This document shows, in pieces, positions 60,989-64,000 of a stretch of 64,000 nucleotides of DNA (position 1 is its first letter; every line of letters starts with the position of its first letter). Origin of the DNA: Siphonodentalium dalli (taxonomy: Eukaryota; Mollusca; Scaphopoda; Gadilida; Siphonodentaliidae). The notes under the pieces are model-generated. The model searched no databases. It was not told the DNA's origin and saw only the letters and a list, made by a program, of their open reading frames with translations. The position numbers were made by a program, and so were the translations under genes. The stretch is from positions 9,339,814-9,403,813 of the forward strand of contig CP136063.1 in the NCBI GenBank assembly GCA_032622095.1. Reading direction: 5' to 3'.

Positions 60989-61081
60989 GCAGAATGAGGT
61001 ACCTAGAGGGTGAATTTAGTGACGCTACCCCGCACAGCGGGCTAGCATCACTAAATTCACCCTATAGGGACCTCATTCTGC
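60989..61081. repeat. 93-bp hairpin in a gene-like region
   Basis: GCAGAATGAGGTACCTAGAG and GGTGAATTTAGTGACGCTA are answered by TAGCATCACTAAATTCACCC and TATAGGGACCTCATTCTGC, around a CCCCGCACAGCGGG loop. A short hairpin MITE is likely. It lies just 5' of the exon-like block at 60749-60925 on the minus strand. Confidence 0.75.
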
Positions 61082-61399
61082 TTCAGGCTCATCTACTGGA
61101 AAGTATCTCTAGTCTCAAATTAATATTGTTTTTGGTTACTTTTTCCCTTCTATTCAGTTTCTATATCCCATAAATTTCAGAAGATAAATTGCTTAATCGA
61201 GGTGACTAATGGGTGAAAAATCAGCAACCTCAAACTGGGGAACTTCAATCTGATCCTAGATTTTAATATCACAAACTTCTGAAATTCTTGTTACGTTGCC
61301 ATAACAACATTAACATAATTAAATCATGCGCCACCACAGAGAATCAAGGATCACTTGAAGGTTCAAATAGGCTAAGTCCATTTAAATATATCATCCTGA

Positions 61400-62785
61400 T
61401 TAAGACATGTTATATACTGCCATGCTGATCTAGCGGCCAAATTCGACACAGATGATTCAGAGATATTATATACTAACCTGCTGAATTAGCGGCATAGTTC
61501 GGCACAGACAATTCAGATGTTATATATTGCCCTGCTGATCCAGCAGTCAGATTCGGCACATATGATTGTTAGCATTCAATATATTAGGACTGGGAGTCGG
61601 TTGCTCAGGGTTCAGCCAACTATCCTCACTCGACTTTGACCTATTTTCCTGTATGTCAGGGCCATCAAACCGCTCGAAGGGCTCCTCAGATATATAGGAA
61701 AGCCCAAGTTTCTGCGTCACAAACGTCAGAACTGGAATTAGGTTGAGTAAGAGCTGGTTGATGTCCTGGATGAGTGGCAGTTTTAGTTGAAGGGTGTGGC
61801 AACAGTTGTTGCTGGATTTGGTATTGACGAGTTGCAAGAGCTTGACTCATGAGTTGAATCTTTGGTTGAGTCATCATTTGCTGCGGATATCCATGCTAAA
61901 TCAGGTTTTGCTGTGAGGTTGATGGTTGAGATGTGAATTGAGGTATTTGGTGCGAGATTGCTTGAGGTACAGGTGCATTTTGAGAAGGAACACCTCGTCG
62001 ATATCCTTGAGTTTGCTGCGGATTCATGGGATAAGAAGCTTGTGGCGTCGGTGAAGGATGCATTCTAGGTTGAGCTGTGAAGGAACTGAATCTGAATAAG
62101 TGTTCTGAGTAACATAGTTCAGCTGAGGTCCAGTCGATCTTTGTGAACCGATTGGCTGATTTATCACAGAGGTATGAGGAAGAGTGTCACCTCGGGCATA
62201 GAACCGTCAATCATTTATGAAGCTCTGCTAATCATCTGATTTTGTTGAGCAGCCATAGCCATCTGCTGTGGGGCCATGCCCATATGTTGGCCAGTCACCC
62301 TCATAGGCTATTCTGCTGTGAAGCCACGCCCATATGTTGATTAGATGATGTTGAGATTGATTGAACATAGTCCGAGAATTATTAGTTTGATTATAGCCTT
62401 TTGGCACACATTTTTGCTGCATTAACGGAACAATCTGTCTGTGAACATTAGTTGAAGATGGTATCTGGCTATTAACCAGATATCCTTGAGAAGACACTGG
62501 ATTCACATAAAATACGGATACTGTAGATACCCCTGAGTACCAGTAGTTCCATATTGGGACTGAGAACCAGTCATTCCAGGTTGCGGCGGTCTCATATTCT
62601 GAAGCTGTGCAGAGATTGTAGCAGGTCGGTATGTACTTGGAACACTTGGTCGCACGAATCCATTGCAATTCATGAGCAGTGTTCTGAGCTGACGGACCAG
62701 ATTATTTCGGACTCCTGTTAGGACTTGGGTTTGTGTCATTCATTATTAGTGAGACATCAGAAACCATTGGCTGGATTCTGGTAAA
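61400..62785 (-). pseudogene. Q/P/N-rich coding block, broken
   Basis: An acceptor TCTGATTACAG at 62786 onward precedes QNPANGF, then RNNLVRQLRTLLMNCNGFV, PATISAQLQNMRPPQPGM. After shifts it continues GQHMGMAPQQMAMAAQQNQ, PRMHPSPTPQASYPMNPQQ, and, after one TAG, MMTQPKIQLMSQALATRQY, ISEEPFERFDGPDIQENRS. Near 61400-61560 come three ~19-residue repeats, the first being SYVPNLTAGSAGQYITSE. Such Gln/Pro/Met-rich sequence is typical of animal transcription co-regulators, but I cannot assign a family. At least four shifts and two stops interrupt it. Together with 60749-60925, 54149-54361 and 52748-53561 it may form one minus-strand gene with large, transposon-filled introns. Confidence 0.45.
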
Positions 62786-62789
62786 CTGT

Positions 62790-63765
62790 AATCAGAAGGT
62801 TAACATTAATTAATTAAATATGTATTCAGTGTTCCAGACCAATTTTTACGAAACCTATTTCGCTGTATCCAATAACACCCACTACATTCATTTCTTTTTG
62901 CTGATTTATTCCCATAACAAATACGAATGTATTCTAATTTATTTATTATTACAAAATATGCCAAGAATATGAGACTAGCCTACACAGCACATTAATTAAG
63001 CCCAATATAAGATTTCCATGCACTTAGCAAATAATCAATATAAATAACTGGCTTCAGATGCAATTCGGCTGAACTTTTAAGACACAACAAATTATTCTGC
63101 TGACCGCTTTTAGTGATTTAGGCCAGATTAGGTCAACAATTTGTGAAGTCATGTTCGTGTTACGGTCTGTTTTATTGGGGTATGAAACGGGTGACCCAAT
63201 TGGCAGTTGATCTATCACCTAACAGGATTTAGTGTAACACAGACGGGCTATGTAAATATTTGCCTACAAAGGAGTTTAAAGTCGTTTATTTTGATCGTAA
63301 TTCAATATCATGATGAAATATAAATTATATTTTCTCATGATTGAGGTGACAACAACATAACAGTTCTCCTTCTTGGTATGCTCCAAACGTTTGATGTGTG
63401 ATTTTTTTTTCTAAAAATAGCACCTAAAAATTGTCCGGGTGATGTGATAAGAAATTCTAATTAAAATTTAATTAACTGATAAATACCTTTCCTGACAAGA
63501 GTTCTCGTTTCATATCAATTTTATACCCGGAATCTATATAACACTTTCTGGGAAGAGATTTATTTCTTAAATTTTTAAACAGTCACTGATCGATTCAATA
63601 TTAATTTATGGTCAATTTACATTCGTAATTTAATATTCCAGTAAATTTTTTTAAATAAGATTCTTTGATGAGGCCTTCTTAAGTGACATCACAGACGTTT
63701 TCCATTATTCTCCAAAGGAAAGAACTGCACAGTCATCCTACTTGCATATTTTTAAATGTCTGAAT
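62790..63765. other. AT-rich spacer
   Basis: No gene, RNA or repeat family recognised. If the Q/P-rich block is an exon, this is its upstream intron. Confidence 0.45.
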
Positions 63766-63767
63766 TA

Positions 63768-64000
63768 ACCTTTTCATGACGGGAGCTGCACTGGTGCAAC
63801 TTAGGAATACCCTGTGCCATGCATTCTCTTATATAACAAAATGCACTGGCTTACAAGGTGAAGGCAAATATTGTTAGTCCAATGCATTCTCTTATATATA
63901 CGAGGCACCCTATGTCAGTGTTTCGGCTAGGGGTCAGTGGAATGGGGGCTGGTAGCTGCTAAAGGGGAAATCCAGTAAATAATTTCAAGGTAGGAACCCT
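63768..64000. mobile_element. Partial TTAA-type element with hairpins, cut by the window end
   Basis: TTAACCTTTTCATGACGGGAG then TGCATTCTCTTATATA and a second CCAATGCATTCTCTTATATA match the element at 40581-40819 and the hairpins at 42823 and 43040. The right end is not in the window or is diverged. Confidence 0.6.

Overview
The window looks like nuclear DNA of an animal, probably a marine invertebrate. It is AT-rich, almost gene-free and saturated with satellites, short inverted-repeat transposons and decayed mobile or virus-like genes. The few coding traces carry intron-like splice sites and AATAAA signals and show no operon or Shine-Dalgarno logic. I cannot name the species. Coding traces are interrupted by stops and 1-nt shifts about every 100 bp. 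This may be real decay or uncorrected long-read sequence, and I cannot separate the two.

Layout. Positions 1-10945 are a 50-bp satellite (about 219 copies) with a ~3.7-kb higher-order period and a late 949-bp duplication. Positions 11038-15924 are a virus-like (Polinton/Maverick-type) remnant: a small basic protein followed by a capsid-like gene of the F54H12.2 family. That gene is split by a 3.2-kb foldback transposon (11660-14882) with an 8-bp target duplication. The arms of the transposon are inverted arrays of a 142-bp unit, and its centre is a degenerate C2H2 zinc-finger array on the minus strand. Positions 15988-19088 are an array of a related 143-bp unit that starts with the same kind of end sequence. 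Positions 19435-26131 hold several non-autonomous DNA transposons, a PHD-like finger fragment and a 1.3-kb element with long inverted ends.

Positions 26797-34408 repeat the arm-cargo-inverted-arm plan. Two inverted 143-bp-unit arrays enclose a GC-rich 3.4-kb cargo with broken genes for a B-family DNA polymerase, an SF1 helicase, an HNH endonuclease and, on the opposite strand, a retroviral-type integrase. Positions 34409-45530 contain minisatellites and TTAA-flanked elements. Positions 45531-52414 are bounded by matching hAT-like ends and an identical 8-bp duplication, with many nested repeats inside.

Positions 52748-62785 hold scattered minus-strand exon-like blocks of an unrecognised Q/N/P-rich protein. 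In the gaps between the blocks lie a non-LTR retrotransposon tail and a 1.5-kb TTAA element. The main biological theme is foldback elements with satellite-like arms, one sitting inside a virus-like gene and the other enclosing virus-like genes.
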